Shown one piece after another: positions 1-8,503 of a DNA stretch of 49,691 bases; position 1 is the stretch's first letter; every line of letters begins with the position of its first letter. Source of the stretch: an uncultured Lachnospiraceae bacterium (GTDB taxonomy: Bacteria > Bacillota > Clostridia > Lachnospirales > Lachnospiraceae); the NCBI GenBank assembly GCA_946414825.1, contig CAMKQB010000005.1:1-49691 (forward strand). The letters run 5' to 3'. The notes below the pieces were generated by a model. The model worked only from the letters and a program-made list of their open reading frames with translations. It was not told the origin of the DNA and made no database searches. The position numbers were made by a program, and so were the translations under genes.

Positions 1-120
1 AGCTCGTCTATTATCTTAGGATATCTCATTTACAGAAAAACTTTCACACACTCGAATCTATTCTAAGCCCTAAATGCTTATCTTTTTCCATGAATATGTA
101 CCTCATATACTAAATTTGCA

Positions 121-213
121 TAAAAAATATGCGTAAGTACATTTTAAGTACATAAAGTGTTATAATGTTCAAAATGGACTTATTTTAAGTACACGAAATC
201 TTAAAAATTTAAT
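121..213. promoter_or_regulatory. AAGTACA direct repeats upstream of resolvase gene
   Basis: The heptamer AAGTACA occurs at 135-141, 146-152 and 187-193, around a TATAAT at 161-166. Serine resolvases usually act at a res site with repeated binding sites just upstream of their own gene, so this may be res or the resolvase operator. That role is inferred. Bases 1-120 hold no gene or element I can recognise. Confidence 0.35.
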
Positions 214-276
214 ATGAAACAACACGTTGTCTACTTTCTATATATCGTTAATGATATGGAAAGGAGGCAATATACT

Positions 277-576
277 ATGAAACAATATGCATATGTTCGT
301 GTTTCAACAAAGGATCATAATCCTGAACGACAGATAGCTGCCATGCGTGAACTTGGAATTGCAGAAAAGAACATTTATATAGATAAGATGTCTGGGAAGG
401 ATTTTGACAGGACGGAATATCGTAAACTTATTAAAAGATTAAAGTGTGGAGATCAGATTGTAATCAAGAGTATAGACAGACTTGGAAGGAATTATTCTGA
501 GATTCTTAATGAATGGAGAAGGATAACAAGAGATATTGAAGCAAATATGGAAGCACTGGTCTTGGAATGCCAATAA
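277..576 (+). pseudogene. Truncated serine recombinase (resolvase N-terminal domain)
   Basis: This encodes the first part of a small serine resolvase, the enzyme that recombines res sites in transposons and plasmids. The ATG at 277 is chosen because AAGGAGG lies just upstream at 260-266; an earlier in-frame ATG at 214 has no ribosome-binding site. The catalytic serine is S10 in AYVRVSTKDHN, followed by typical motifs YIDKMSGKDFDR and SIDRLGRNY. Family members run about 180-200 residues. Here the similarity stops near residue 88 (ITRDIEAN), and the last residues are read out of frame from a histidine kinase gene, ending at 576. The C-terminal part of the catalytic domain and the DNA-binding domain are missing, so recombination activity is unlikely. 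It is a mobile-element remnant created by a deletion or rearrangement around 538-548. Confidence 0.8.
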
Positions 577-1130
577 CAAAGAGCATTGTAGAAATGATGG
601 GCGGACAGATTGAAGTCCAGAGCGAAAAGGGTGTGGGAACAACCTTCACTCTTACTATTACATTTAAAAAATCTGAAAAAGATAGCGTAACATATTCTGA
701 TACAGATTATAATCTAGCAAATGCCGAAGCTACGGATGATATTCTCTCAGGAAAAAGAGTCCTCGTAGCGGAAGATGTATCCATCAATGCTGAGATACTA
801 GTGGCTATTCTTGAAACAAAAGGCATCGAAGCCGACGTTGCCGAAAACGGCAAGCTAGCTTTCGACCTCTTTACATCTCACGAAGCCGGCTACTATTTAG
901 CTATACTAATGGACGTCAGAATGCCAGAGGTCGATGGAATCGAAGCCACAAAATTAATAAGAAGCAGCGACCATGCTGACGCTGCTTCCATTCCTATAAT
1001 TGCACTAACTGCAAATGCTTTTGATGAAGATGTTCAGAAATGTCTGGATGCCGGCATGAATGCACACCTAAGCAAACCTATAGAACCTGATCTTATCTTC
1101 GAAAGACTGACAAATCTGGCATTATCTTAG
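540..1130 (+). pseudogene. 3' remnant of a hybrid histidine kinase (HATPase tail plus receiver domain)
   Basis: The reading frame is open from 540 after a TGA at 537-539. It starts inside the ATP-binding domain with the G2 box STGLGMPITKSIVEMMGG, then a linker, then a complete receiver domain. The receiver shows VLVAEDVSINAEI, the phospho-acceptor Asp in LMDVRMPE, and the Lys in HLSKPIEPD. The sensor, dimerisation and most of the ATPase parts are missing, replaced by the resolvase 5' end in another frame. An ATG at 567 could in principle start a free receiver of 187 codons, but it has no good ribosome-binding site and would begin in the middle of the ATPase fold. The stop overlaps the convergent cytX stop by 4 bp. 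Confidence 0.8.
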
Positions 1131-2320
1131 TTCTTCTTCCTAAGTATAAGCTTTCCTGTCACAACACATATGACAACAGTTATTATCATATCTGGAAGAG
1201 TATTTCCTACAATAATATCTACTCTCATAAGAAGTCTATAGAGTATAAAACCAATAACCCATATGATTATATTGGCTATTCTCAGCTTCTTATCTTCCTT
1301 AGAATCCGCCTTAAGAATAAAGTAATCAGCAATCTGAATAGCTATCATTGGCGCAAATACAGAACCTATGAGATATAAGAAATCAGTTATATCATCCATT
1401 GGGAATACGCACGCAGCAACTGTTCCTATAACAGTTACTATTATAGCTGACCATTTCTCATTTATCTTTTTCCATATAGATACACTGGAAACACCTGCTG
1501 AATAAGCATCAAGAAATGTAGTCGTAACGGTTGAGAAGATGATTATAAGTAGACCTGCTATTCCAAGTCCTGCCTTAACCATGATTGATGCTATATCATA
1601 CTCTCCTGTATAGATAACCGCTCCCATACCTATGAGATACATGAAAATACTTACAAGATTATAAACAACTACAGAAGCGGCAGTTGCCTTGGTTGGCTTC
1701 TCTGCCTCTCTAGTGTAGTCACTTATTAGTGGCAGCCATGAAAGAGGCATAGCCACACTCAGCTCAACTGCAGCGCCAAATGTCAGACCATCACTAGGTA
1801 CTGCATTTGCAGAACCTTTCCCAAAGAATATAACTTTGAAAAGTATTAAACTCAGGATGAATAGTGCTGCCATCGCAACTGTATTTATCTTGCCTAGATT
1901 TGTTATACCTACAAGTATCCAAAGGATGATGAGCACGCCTATTACTATTGCCCATATCCAGGCTCCCGTTGAGAAAATGCCATCTGCTGCAAGGGAACCA
2001 TCATAAATCATTATGGCTGTCCAACCTACAAGCTGAAGTACATTTAATAGTGAAAAGAATTTTCCACCATACTCACCGAAACTCATCTTTACTGTTTCCA
2101 TTGCACTTTTGCCGGTTCTTCCGCCAATCATACCAGCTGCAAACATCATGAGCCCACCAATTATATGGCCCAAAACTATCGCTGCCATACCCTTGGCAAA
2201 TCCAAGAGATGCAAGATAAGTACCTGTAAGTATCTCAGCAATAGATACTCCTGCTCCAAACCAGATAAGGCTATTACTGAGGACCGATGTCTTCTTAACT
2301 TCTTTTTCCTGATTACCCAT
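1127..2320 (-). CDS. cytX: Hydroxymethylpyrimidine permease CytX (NCS1 family)
   Basis: A 397-residue integral membrane protein with about 12 hydrophobic helices, of the NCS1 nucleobase:cation symporter family. The N-terminal stretch LIWFGAGVSIAEILTGTYLA and the TREAEKPTKA loop match the CytX branch, which is predicted to import the thiamine pyrimidine HMP. It is the last gene of the TPP-riboswitch operon: its ATG overlaps the thiD stop by one base (TAATG), so translation is probably coupled. The position directly after thiD, the HMP kinase, supports HMP rather than cytosine as substrate. Substrate is inferred from family and context. Confidence 0.88.
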   Translation of the reverse strand: MGNQEKEVKKTSVLSNSLIWFGAGVSIAEILTGTYLASLGFAKGMAAIVLGHIIGGLMMFAAGMIGGRTGKSAMETVKMSFGEYGGKFFSLLNVLQLVGWTAIMIYDGSLAADGIFSTGAWIWAIVIGVLIILWILVGITNLGKINTVAMAALFILSLILFKVIFFGKGSANAVPSDGLTFGAAVELSVAMPLSWLPLISDYTREAEKPTKATAASVVVYNLVSIFMYLIGMGAVIYTGEYDIASIMVKAGLGIAGLLIIIFSTVTTTFLDAYSAGVSSVSIWKKINEKWSAIIVTVIGTVAACVFPMDDITDFLYLIGSVFAPMIAIQIADYFILKADSKEDKKLRIANIIIWVIGFILYRLLMRVDIIVGNTLPDMIITVVICVVTGKLILRKKN

Positions 2321-3123
2321 TACTGCACCTCCCTATAATCTGCATCTATCTTAAATGCGTGATTCATAGGGCCGCTGCCCTTACCCAGATCAAGCATAGC
2401 TCCAAGAGCTCCTGATATATAATTCTTTGCATAGAGAACTGCCTTATCAAGACTTTCGCCCTTTGCAAGATTTGATGCTATTGCACTAGATAATGTACAT
2501 CCAGTTCCATGAGTATTTGGGTTATCTATCCTCTTTCCCTTGAACCATACATATCCGCCCTCTCTATATAGAAGGTCATTAGCATCATTTACCTTGTGTC
2601 CTCCTTTTAGAAGAACTGCGCAGCTGTATTTTTCGTTTATAAATTCTGCCGCACGGATCATGTCCTCTTCTGTTTTTATATCCATTCCTGAGAGAACCTC
2701 AGCCTCTGGAATATTTGGAGTGATGACTGTAGCAAGTGGAAGCATTTTAGTCTTAAGTGTTTCGATAGCATCATCACTTATAAGCTTGGCTCCACTAGTT
2801 GCAACCATAACTGGATCGATAACTACATTCTTTACCTTATACTCAGTAAGCTTCTCAGCAATAGTCTCGATAAGTCCAACGGATGCCACCATTCCAGTCT
2901 TAACTGCGTCCGGATAAATATCTGTAAATATAGCATCTAACTGCTTTCCTAGAAACTCCGGTGTTACTTCCATAATGTCTGTTACGCCGGTTGTATTCTG
3001 TGCAGTAAGTGCTGTGATAGCGCTCATGGCATATACGCCATTTGCTGTCATAGTCTTGATATCTGCTTGGATACCGGCGCCTCCGCAGGAATCACTTCCC
3101 GCGATTGTTAATGCTGTGTACAT
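2320..3123 (-). CDS. thiD: Hydroxymethylpyrimidine/phosphomethylpyrimidine kinase ThiD
   Basis: A 267-residue ribokinase-fold enzyme that phosphorylates HMP to HMP-P and then HMP-PP, the pyrimidine half of thiamine. Visible motifs are AGSDSCGGAGIQADIKT at the N-terminus (substrate and phosphate binding) and NTHGTGCTLSSAIA near residue 210 (anion hole and catalytic cysteine loop). The start at 3123 is preceded by GAGGG; an upstream in-frame ATG at 3192 would add unrelated residues. Length is normal for the family. Fourth gene of the thiM-thiE-HAD-thiD-cytX operon. Confidence 0.95.
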   Translation of the reverse strand: MYTALTIAGSDSCGGAGIQADIKTMTANGVYAMSAITALTAQNTTGVTDIMEVTPEFLGKQLDAIFTDIYPDAVKTGMVASVGLIETIAEKLTEYKVKNVVIDPVMVATSGAKLISDDAIETLKTKMLPLATVITPNIPEAEVLSGMDIKTEEDMIRAAEFINEKYSCAVLLKGGHKVNDANDLLYREGGYVWFKGKRIDNPNTHGTGCTLSSAIASNLAKGESLDKAVLYAKNYISGALGAMLDLGKGSGPMNHAFKIDADYREVQ

Positions 3124-3199
3124 ATGATTTTCCCTCTTTCTTTGCATTAATTTTGTATAGCGACATGAGGTGGTGCCCCCAACCTGCCGCATTATTAAT

Positions 3200-3853
3200 T
3201 TATAATATAGCCACTAGACCGCTTAGATCCTCGTAGCTTTTTAAGTAAAGCTTTGCATTTTCAAGAAGCCCCGCCTGGTTCTTCTCGCCCTTGGCGTCGT
3301 ATATACCAACTGTTACATACCCCGCTGCTTTAGCAGTTTTTAGAGCATATAGAGAATCCTCAAAAACAAGTGTTTCTGAAGGGTCCGTTCCCATATATTC
3401 CGCCGCCAAATTATAGATATCAGGCTCATGCTTACTAACACCAACTTCGCTATTGGTAAATATTTTATCAATAAAGTTATGTAAACCAGTCCTTGTTAAT
3501 GCTCTTTCCACATGACTTCTTGGACTTGAAGTAGCCGCCACCATTTTGATTCCGCGAGTTCTGAAGTCCTTAAGTAGTTCCTCAACTCCTGGTTTAGCTT
3601 CAACTTCGTGATAATAGAAATGTTCCGATATCTTATTAATATCATCTAGGATTCCAGAAGTATCTTTATCAATATTATACGTATCCTTTAAGTACTCAGC
3701 CCCCTGCTCCATACTCATAGAGAATAGTTTTTCCGTAAGGCCTTCTTCAGGTTCTTTTCCAATACTTCTCAGATACCTCTCGCCTAGATCCGTCCATATT
3801 ATCATCGAATCAAGAAGCACTCCGTCAATATCAAATATCGCGCCTTTTATCAT
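3200..3853 (-). CDS. HAD-superfamily phosphatase in the thiamine operon
   Basis: A 217-residue HAD hydrolase of the beta-phosphoglucomutase-like group. Motif I is FDIDGVLLDS (D8 nucleophile, D10 acid/base), motif II is the Ser in AATSSPRSH, motif III is the Lys in SKHEPDIY, and motif IV is LVFEDSLYALKTA. A helical cap fits between motifs I and II. GGAG stands before the ATG. It lies between thiE and thiD under the TPP riboswitch. ThiE makes thiamine monophosphate, and HAD phosphatases acting on thiamine monophosphate are known in Bacteroides and plants, so that substrate is a reasonable guess. The sequence alone does not prove it. Sugar-phosphate phosphatase or phosphomutase activity is the alternative. 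Confidence 0.85.
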   Translation of the reverse strand: MIKGAIFDIDGVLLDSMIIWTDLGERYLRSIGKEPEEGLTEKLFSMSMEQGAEYLKDTYNIDKDTSGILDDINKISEHFYYHEVEAKPGVEELLKDFRTRGIKMVAATSSPRSHVERALTRTGLHNFIDKIFTNSEVGVSKHEPDIYNLAAEYMGTDPSETLVFEDSLYALKTAKAAGYVTVGIYDAKGEKNQAGLLENAKLYLKSYEDLSGLVAIL

Positions 3854-3873
3854 ATTAAAACTCCAAATTATAT

Positions 3874-4512
3874 TTAACTAACAACCTCTTCAACAACCTT
3901 TTTAAGGTCTTCAGAGGCTTTACGTATATCCTCTTTAGCATAGATTGCACTGATAACAGCAACGCCGCAGATACCACTACCTTTTAGCTGAGGTGTATTC
4001 TCGAGAGTTATACCACCTATAGCAACTACAGGGATTGAAACTGCTTCACAGATTGCCTTCAGAGTTTCATGAGATACATCATCTGCATCATCCTTTGAAC
4101 CCGTTGGAAATACCGCTCCTACTCCTAGATAATCTGCCCCACGCTGTTCTGCAAGTATAGCTTGCTCGACTGTCTGCGCGGATACACCAATTATCTTATC
4201 CGGTCCAAGCTTTGCTCTAACGTCGCCCGCCTCCATATCACTCTGGCCAACGTGTACGCCATCAGCATCCATCTTGATTGCGATATCGACATTATCATTT
4301 ATAACAAATGGAACCTTATATTCCTTGCATAGTTCCTTTAGCTCTATAGCTTCCTTAAGAAAGTTCTCTTCATCAAGATCCTTTTCTCTTAGCTGGAGAA
4401 ATGTAACACCTCCATCTAGGCTTTCTTTTACAACCTCATAGAGGGTACGACCATTTAACCAGTGGCGGTCAGTTACCGCATATACCAGTAAATCCTTTTT
4501 ATCGCACTTCAT
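3874..4512 (-). CDS. thiE: Thiamine-phosphate synthase ThiE
   Basis: A 212-residue TIM-barrel enzyme that joins HMP-PP and thiazole phosphate to give thiamine monophosphate. Motifs include VTFLQLREKDL, FVINDNVDIAIKMDADGVHV followed by GQSD (substrate binding and Mg2+), GVGAVFPTGSKDD (pyrophosphate loop) and VVAIGGIT. The start at 4512 is preceded by AAGGGGG and overlaps the 3' end of thiM by 14 bp, indicating translational coupling. An earlier ATG at 4542 in the same frame lies deep inside thiM and is not preferred. Family length is normal. Confidence 0.95.
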   Translation of the reverse strand: MKCDKKDLLVYAVTDRHWLNGRTLYEVVKESLDGGVTFLQLREKDLDEENFLKEAIELKELCKEYKVPFVINDNVDIAIKMDADGVHVGQSDMEAGDVRAKLGPDKIIGVSAQTVEQAILAEQRGADYLGVGAVFPTGSKDDADDVSHETLKAICEAVSIPVVAIGGITLENTPQLKGSGICGVAVISAIYAKEDIRKASEDLKKVVEEVVS

Positions 4513-5320
4513 ACTTAGCCCCCTTATCAAGAATGGCTCCATTCATATTGAATATTGCATCAATGATACGGTTGCGATATGTCGAATTACCATCGCCCTC
4601 CTGCATATTGGCCCAACCAATCTCACCTGCGAGACCCATTGTACATACAGCAGCTGCTGCTGCCTCGAGAAGATTATCTGGATTAGCAACAAGAAAGGCG
4701 GTCATCATACCGGAAAGCTGGCAGCCTGTTCCAGTAATCTTGCCCATCTCTGGACGACCATTTCTAATAACAAAGCATCTATCACCATCTGCTACAAGGT
4801 CAATAGCACCAGTGATAGCAACTATTGAACCAGACTTTTTAGCAAAATCCTTAACAAACTTAACCGCACTGTCGAGAGTCTCATCTGTAACAGCATCTGC
4901 CACATCAGCATCAACCCCCTTTGTAGTTCCGCTTCCAAGAGCAAGAGTCTTGATTTCAGATATATTTCCACGAATAACAGTAAACTTGATTTCGTCCATA
5001 AGCTTTACTGCAGTATCAGTACGAAGCTTTGATGCACCTGCTCCTACAGGATCCAGAAGAACCATATGATTTAATTCATTAGCTCTCTTTCCAGCAAGGA
5101 ACATACCCTCGATGCTGCTCTTATTCAGAGTTCCGATATTAATGTTCAGACCACCGCAAATTGATGTTATGTCAACTACATCATCTGGTTCATCTGACAT
5201 TATCGGACTTCCACCACAGGCAAGAAGAACATTTGCCACATCATTAACAGTTACATAGTTTGTGATATTGTGTACAAGTGGCGTTGTCTCTCGTACATTC
5301 TCGATACATTTTCCTAGCAT
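4499..5320 (-). CDS. thiM: Hydroxyethylthiazole kinase ThiM
   Basis: A 273-residue ribokinase-fold enzyme that phosphorylates hydroxyethylthiazole for salvage. Motifs: LVHNITNYVTVNDVANVLLA, MSDEPDD, LDPVGAGAS, and GTGCQLSG with the conserved cysteine. The ATG at 5320 has GGGAGG upstream; an earlier in-frame ATG at 5347 lies before that site. It is the first gene after the TPP riboswitch and terminator, so its expression should be directly TPP-gated. No thiazole synthase (thiG/thiH) is present in the window, consistent with thiazole being salvaged. Confidence 0.95.
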   Translation of the reverse strand: MLGKCIENVRETTPLVHNITNYVTVNDVANVLLACGGSPIMSDEPDDVVDITSICGGLNINIGTLNKSSIEGMFLAGKRANELNHMVLLDPVGAGASKLRTDTAVKLMDEIKFTVIRGNISEIKTLALGSGTTKGVDADVADAVTDETLDSAVKFVKDFAKKSGSIVAITGAIDLVADGDRCFVIRNGRPEMGKITGTGCQLSGMMTAFLVANPDNLLEAAAAAVCTMGLAGEIGWANMQEGDGNSTYRNRIIDAIFNMNGAILDKGAKYEVR

Positions 5321-5377
5321 AATTATACCTCCCTTTATTATTCCCAAGAGTATCCCTCTGGTAAACTACGTTGAAAT

Positions 5378-5413
5378 TAAAAAAGCAGACATGCCAATCC
5401 TGGCACATCTGCT
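5378..5413 (-). terminator. Riboswitch-controlled intrinsic terminator before thiM
   Basis: On the minus strand AGCAGATGTGCCA pairs with TGGCATGTCTGCT (13 bp including two G-U pairs, loop GGAT), followed directly by six U residues. It sits between the TPP aptamer and thiM, the normal expression platform of an OFF switch. Confidence 0.9.
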
Positions 5414-5433
5414 ACATTTTACAAATCTTGCAA

Positions 5434-5517
5434 ATCCCTACGTTGGCATTATCCAAATCAGGTTATGGGTCCAGACGATACAGTCTGTTCTCAGCCCGTT
5501 TACACAAGCTCCCCTAA
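5434..5517 (-). ncRNA. TPP riboswitch (THI element) of the thiM operon
   Basis: The minus strand carries the conserved THI-box parts in order: GGGGAGC, GGGCTGAGA, GACCC, AACCTGATTTGGATAATGCC, ACGTAGGGA. These form the two-arm aptamer that binds thiamine pyrophosphate. It lies 3' of a good promoter and 5' of a terminator, so TPP binding should stop transcription of thiM-thiE-HAD-thiD-cytX. Confidence 0.95.
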
Positions 5518-5551
5518 GTGATTATCGTTTTATTTAATTTGAACATGCTAC

Positions 5552-5580
5552 ATTATAGAACTACGTGATTATAAATGCAA
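5552..5580 (-). promoter_or_regulatory. Promoter of the thiM operon
   Basis: On the minus strand TTGCAT (5575-5580) and TATAAT (5552-5557) are separated by 17 bp. It fits a vegetative sigma-A-type promoter and lies just upstream of the TPP aptamer. Confidence 0.8.
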
Positions 5581-5611
5581 TATATTATTTTCAATTATTT
5601 TTATATGAGTT

Positions 5612-7345
5612 TTAGAAGCTCTCAGCTGCATATTTTAAGATATAATCTTCACCATTATCGAATATAGCTGTAATTAATTCCTCATCCATAGGTATATATT
5701 CATCAAATGGAACTCTTGACTCATGATCTGTTAATGTATCGATTGCAATTTCTCCATCCTCTGTAAGATTCGGAACAACAGAAAAAGCGAATTGACCTGT
5801 TGAGATATCCATACCCTGAACCGCCTGACAGGAGTTATTGGACTTAGTAGTTCCCATAACCTTTACATTTGGAAAGTCCCCCATCATGTAAACCATGTCA
5901 TCCCCTGCACTTACTGTCTGGGCATTTACGAGCAGGATAATTTGACCGTCATGCCAGAGATCTTCTCCATAATAACTTACCGCTTCTTCACCCATCTTAT
6001 ATTTTCCGTCTGCCCCTCTTTCAAAGGTTGCAGTGTCTTCATTTATCTCTGCTGAATAGTAGGTTGAATGTTCTCCTTCTGGTGCAAATAGCTGTGCAAC
6101 TCCTTGTACCATGAAAGGACTTCCTCCGCTATTACTTCTCAGATCAAAAACAATATTCTTGATTCCGGCCTCCTTATAGGCAAGAACTTCTTCTCTCAAC
6201 TTATTTGTCATTTCCGAATAATCCGCACCGTCATATGTATTCATATCATAAGCCATTGAGTAGATTCTTATCATCACAGTATCCTTACTCAGACTTTCCC
6301 AAGTGAGGTTAGTCATCTTCACACCTTTATCGATACTCGTGATAGTATTATCAAGTCTTGGTGCATATGCTCCAAGCTTTGGTGCAGTTACTGTTTTTTC
6401 CTCACCACTTTCATCTAGAAAGCTTATCTCAACTGAGTCTCCGCCCATCCCCGCTACATACATAGGCTGATAAAATTCTTCATTTTCCTTAACTGGAACT
6501 TGGAAGTAATAAAATGGAATATCATCGAAATAGTCATCTATAGCTTTTCCGTCCCATTTAGTTATTATAGTTCCATTCTTAATACCGGCATTTACAAGTG
6601 TCAGCCTTTCTGCATCTGCATTTTCAGTTTTATATTCATCCTTAATCTTAGAATATTCAACCTCTCCAATGTCATCCTTATCATTTATTGAGTAAGACAT
6701 TCCACAGCCCTCTACATTAACAGCTGCATATTCACCTGTAGATAGTTTTATCAGGGATAGTCCATAATCATTACCGTAGGACTCACACATAACTGATAAC
6801 GCCTGATTTTCATCTAGTTTATCTGGTATATATCCAACATGTCCATCATAAAACTCCTGGGCATACTGTTGCCAGATTTGATAATTTTGTGTCAGGTCCT
6901 GCTTCTTGTCCGCCTCCTTAAACTTAGGCTTATACTCCTTATATAATTTGTCCCAGTCGATCCCTTTTTCCTCAGTGAGTATATAATGCTTCTTCATAGA
7001 AGCAAAAACTTCTTCAAAGTCTCCATATAAATCTAATCTATTATACCCAGGATTAATCGAAATATTTACCAGAGTTAAAAGGGCTACAGCTGCAGCTCCA
7101 CCTGCAATACATCTTTTCACCCTCAAACTTTCGGAGAAAAGACCGAGAGCCATAATAACTGGAGCTATATAAAGACCTATCATCCTTATATCCCATGAAA
7201 TAAAACTCATGATCATTATTGTAAGTAAAACTGGAAATATATAAAGTAGCCTCCACTTATTTGAAGGATATTTTTTTATTCGTCCACTTATAGCTATAAA
7301 GCCAAGTGCCAGAATTATTTCAATTATCGCTAATGTGATATCCAT
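5612..7345 (-). CDS. Membrane-anchored S41-family peptidase
   Basis: A 577-residue protein with about four hydrophobic helices in the first ~100 residues and an extracellular C-terminal domain of the tail-specific protease (S41) fold. The core shows VFDLRSNSGGSPFMVQG and LLVNAQTVSAGDD. The catalytic serine is most likely S479 in TVSAGD, in the position of the usual TASASE-type motif. No clear PDZ domain is seen. The general role is proteolysis at the cell surface, but the substrate is unknown. It follows the remnant of an ABC permease by 15 bp, so it probably belonged to an ABC exporter operon whose upstream part was lost. Alternatively it is an S41-like protein that processes an exported peptide. 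Confidence 0.8.
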   Translation of the reverse strand: MDITLAIIEIILALGFIAISGRIKKYPSNKWRLLYIFPVLLTIMIMSFISWDIRMIGLYIAPVIMALGLFSESLRVKRCIAGGAAAVALLTLVNISINPGYNRLDLYGDFEEVFASMKKHYILTEEKGIDWDKLYKEYKPKFKEADKKQDLTQNYQIWQQYAQEFYDGHVGYIPDKLDENQALSVMCESYGNDYGLSLIKLSTGEYAAVNVEGCGMSYSINDKDDIGEVEYSKIKDEYKTENADAERLTLVNAGIKNGTIITKWDGKAIDDYFDDIPFYYFQVPVKENEEFYQPMYVAGMGGDSVEISFLDESGEEKTVTAPKLGAYAPRLDNTITSIDKGVKMTNLTWESLSKDTVMIRIYSMAYDMNTYDGADYSEMTNKLREEVLAYKEAGIKNIVFDLRSNSGGSPFMVQGVAQLFAPEGEHSTYYSAEINEDTATFERGADGKYKMGEEAVSYYGEDLWHDGQIILLVNAQTVSAGDDMVYMMGDFPNVKVMGTTKSNNSCQAVQGMDISTGQFAFSVVPNLTEDGEIAIDTLTDHESRVPFDEYIPMDEELITAIFDNGEDYILKYAAESF

Positions 7346-7360
7346 ATTTGTCTCGTCTCC

Positions 7361-7534
7361 TTAACTTAGATCATCTCTTCTAAACAGTCCATAACCTATA
7401 ATCAGATATACCGCCATTACAGCAATAGATATCAGGATAGTCCCAATTACATATCCTGTAGATAAAGAGCTGTCATAGCACGCATAGTTCACTATACCTT
7501 CTGTTTTACTGATGTTATATACGCTCCATCCATC
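7361..7534 (-). pseudogene. C-terminal remnant of an ABC-2-type permease
   Basis: The last ~57 codons of a membrane protein: a short extracellular stretch (DGWSVYNISKTEGIVNYA) then one hydrophobic helix YVIGTILISIAVMAVYLI and the positively charged tail FRRDDLS. This is the usual end of an ABC-2-type transporter permease. The rest of the permease is absent; its place is taken, in frame, by the 5' part of a transposase gene. Not a functional transporter by itself. Confidence 0.65.
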
Positions 7535-8200
7535 ATAATCCGCTTTATGTCCAGCAGACATAGCTGTTTTAAGAAGCTCCATCATGGCTTCTGTGCCTTT
7601 CATTTGTGCCAGCTTTCTTCTTTTAGCAGCGATGGAACGACCATCAAATGTACGTTCTTCACAGTACTGATTACTCTTTTTAGATGAAGCAAGGAGAGTG
7701 CTATTGATTGGAAGAAATGTATTTCCATCAGTCCATCCAAGAGTCATGAGGCGATATCCTGTTTTGTATTTCATTGAACAATGGTCAAATACCTTTGATG
7801 CCAGTTCTGTACATTTTCCACTTGTTCTTTCAAATAAGCTGTCATCAATAACAAATGCATTTACTCTATTTGAAGAAGTAAGTGGCTCAACTTTATCAAC
7901 CACCTCTTTTGATAAGAGTGATGTAAATCTTATCCAGTTAGTCTTAGTGGAATTCAGGAATCGATAATAAGTGTTTTTAGAGAAAGACTCACGAAAAGAA
8001 TCTGTTTTGATCTGCATATACAGGCTTGCTTTTTTAAATACATTGCACAGCTTATATTGGAAGATATCTATAACAGGAACACCTTTTTCTTTGCCAGCGT
8101 TACATTTACGAAGTAAATTTCCTATATGAAATGAAACAAAAAATGAAGAAATTGCATTTGAGAGTTCTACTTCTTGATCATTATGTGGTATACTAGACAT
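7535..8200 (-). mobile_element. IS4-type transposase, 5' fragment fused in frame to permease tail
   Basis: About 222 N-terminal residues of a DDE transposase resembling IS4-family proteins common in Clostridia. NAFVIDDSLFERTSGK carries a first catalytic Asp, and KTGYRLMTLGWTDGNTFLP follows. Similarity ends at SAGHKADY, where family members continue into the second catalytic Asp block. The frame then runs straight into permease sequence and stops at 7361. The start at 8200 has AAAGGAG upstream, and TATAAT lies on the minus strand near 8242-8250, so the chimera may still be expressed. The second half of the transposase and the far IS end are missing, so it cannot transpose on its own. Confidence 0.8.
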
Positions 8201-8270
8201 GGCATAAATCTCCTTTCGGTATTTGGTTTTTTAGTCGATTCTATTATACCATAAAGGATGTATTTATGCC
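8201..8270. repeat. Inverted repeat around the transposase promoter
   Basis: GGCATAAAT (8201-8209) is matched by ATTTATGCC (8262-8270), enclosing the putative minus-strand promoter and ribosome-binding site of the transposase. It could be an operator, a structured leader, or part of the IS end. Weak evidence only. Confidence 0.3.
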
Positions 8271-8352
8271 TTTTTCTTTGGCTACATTATTGAGTTTTCA
8301 AAGTACATTTCACACCGTTTGGGTGTGGGAAGTTTTAGTATATTGCTTTTTA

Positions 8353-8484
8353 ATGGATATTTATGAAGAAATAAATAAATACGAATTGAAATCTAACAGA
8401 ATAATTATAAGAGACGAGAATGGAAATATTGTTAAAAGTTGTAATAATCCAAGTGGTGATATTGGAGATTGGGAATGGGTATAA
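8353..8484 (+). CDS. Possible small protein of unknown function (43 aa)
   Basis: A 43-codon frame rich in charged residues (NRIIIRDENGNIVKSC) ending DWEWV. It ends 19 bp before the SPFH gene and could be co-transcribed with it. I see no good ribosome-binding site before the ATG at 8353, and a longer in-frame ATG at 8266 falls in the IS border. It may be the 3' remnant of a gene cut by the IS, or a genuine small gene. No function is proposed. Confidence 0.3.
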   Translation: MDIYEEINKYELKSNRIIIRDENGNIVKSCNNPSGDIGDWEWV

Positions 8485-8503
8485 AGAAGAAAGAGGGAAA
8501 TAA

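Noticed and set aside
567..1130. A free-standing response regulator gene
   Set aside because: The frame starts inside the ATPase G2 box of a kinase and lacks a ribosome-binding site, so it is a remnant rather than a normal single receiver.
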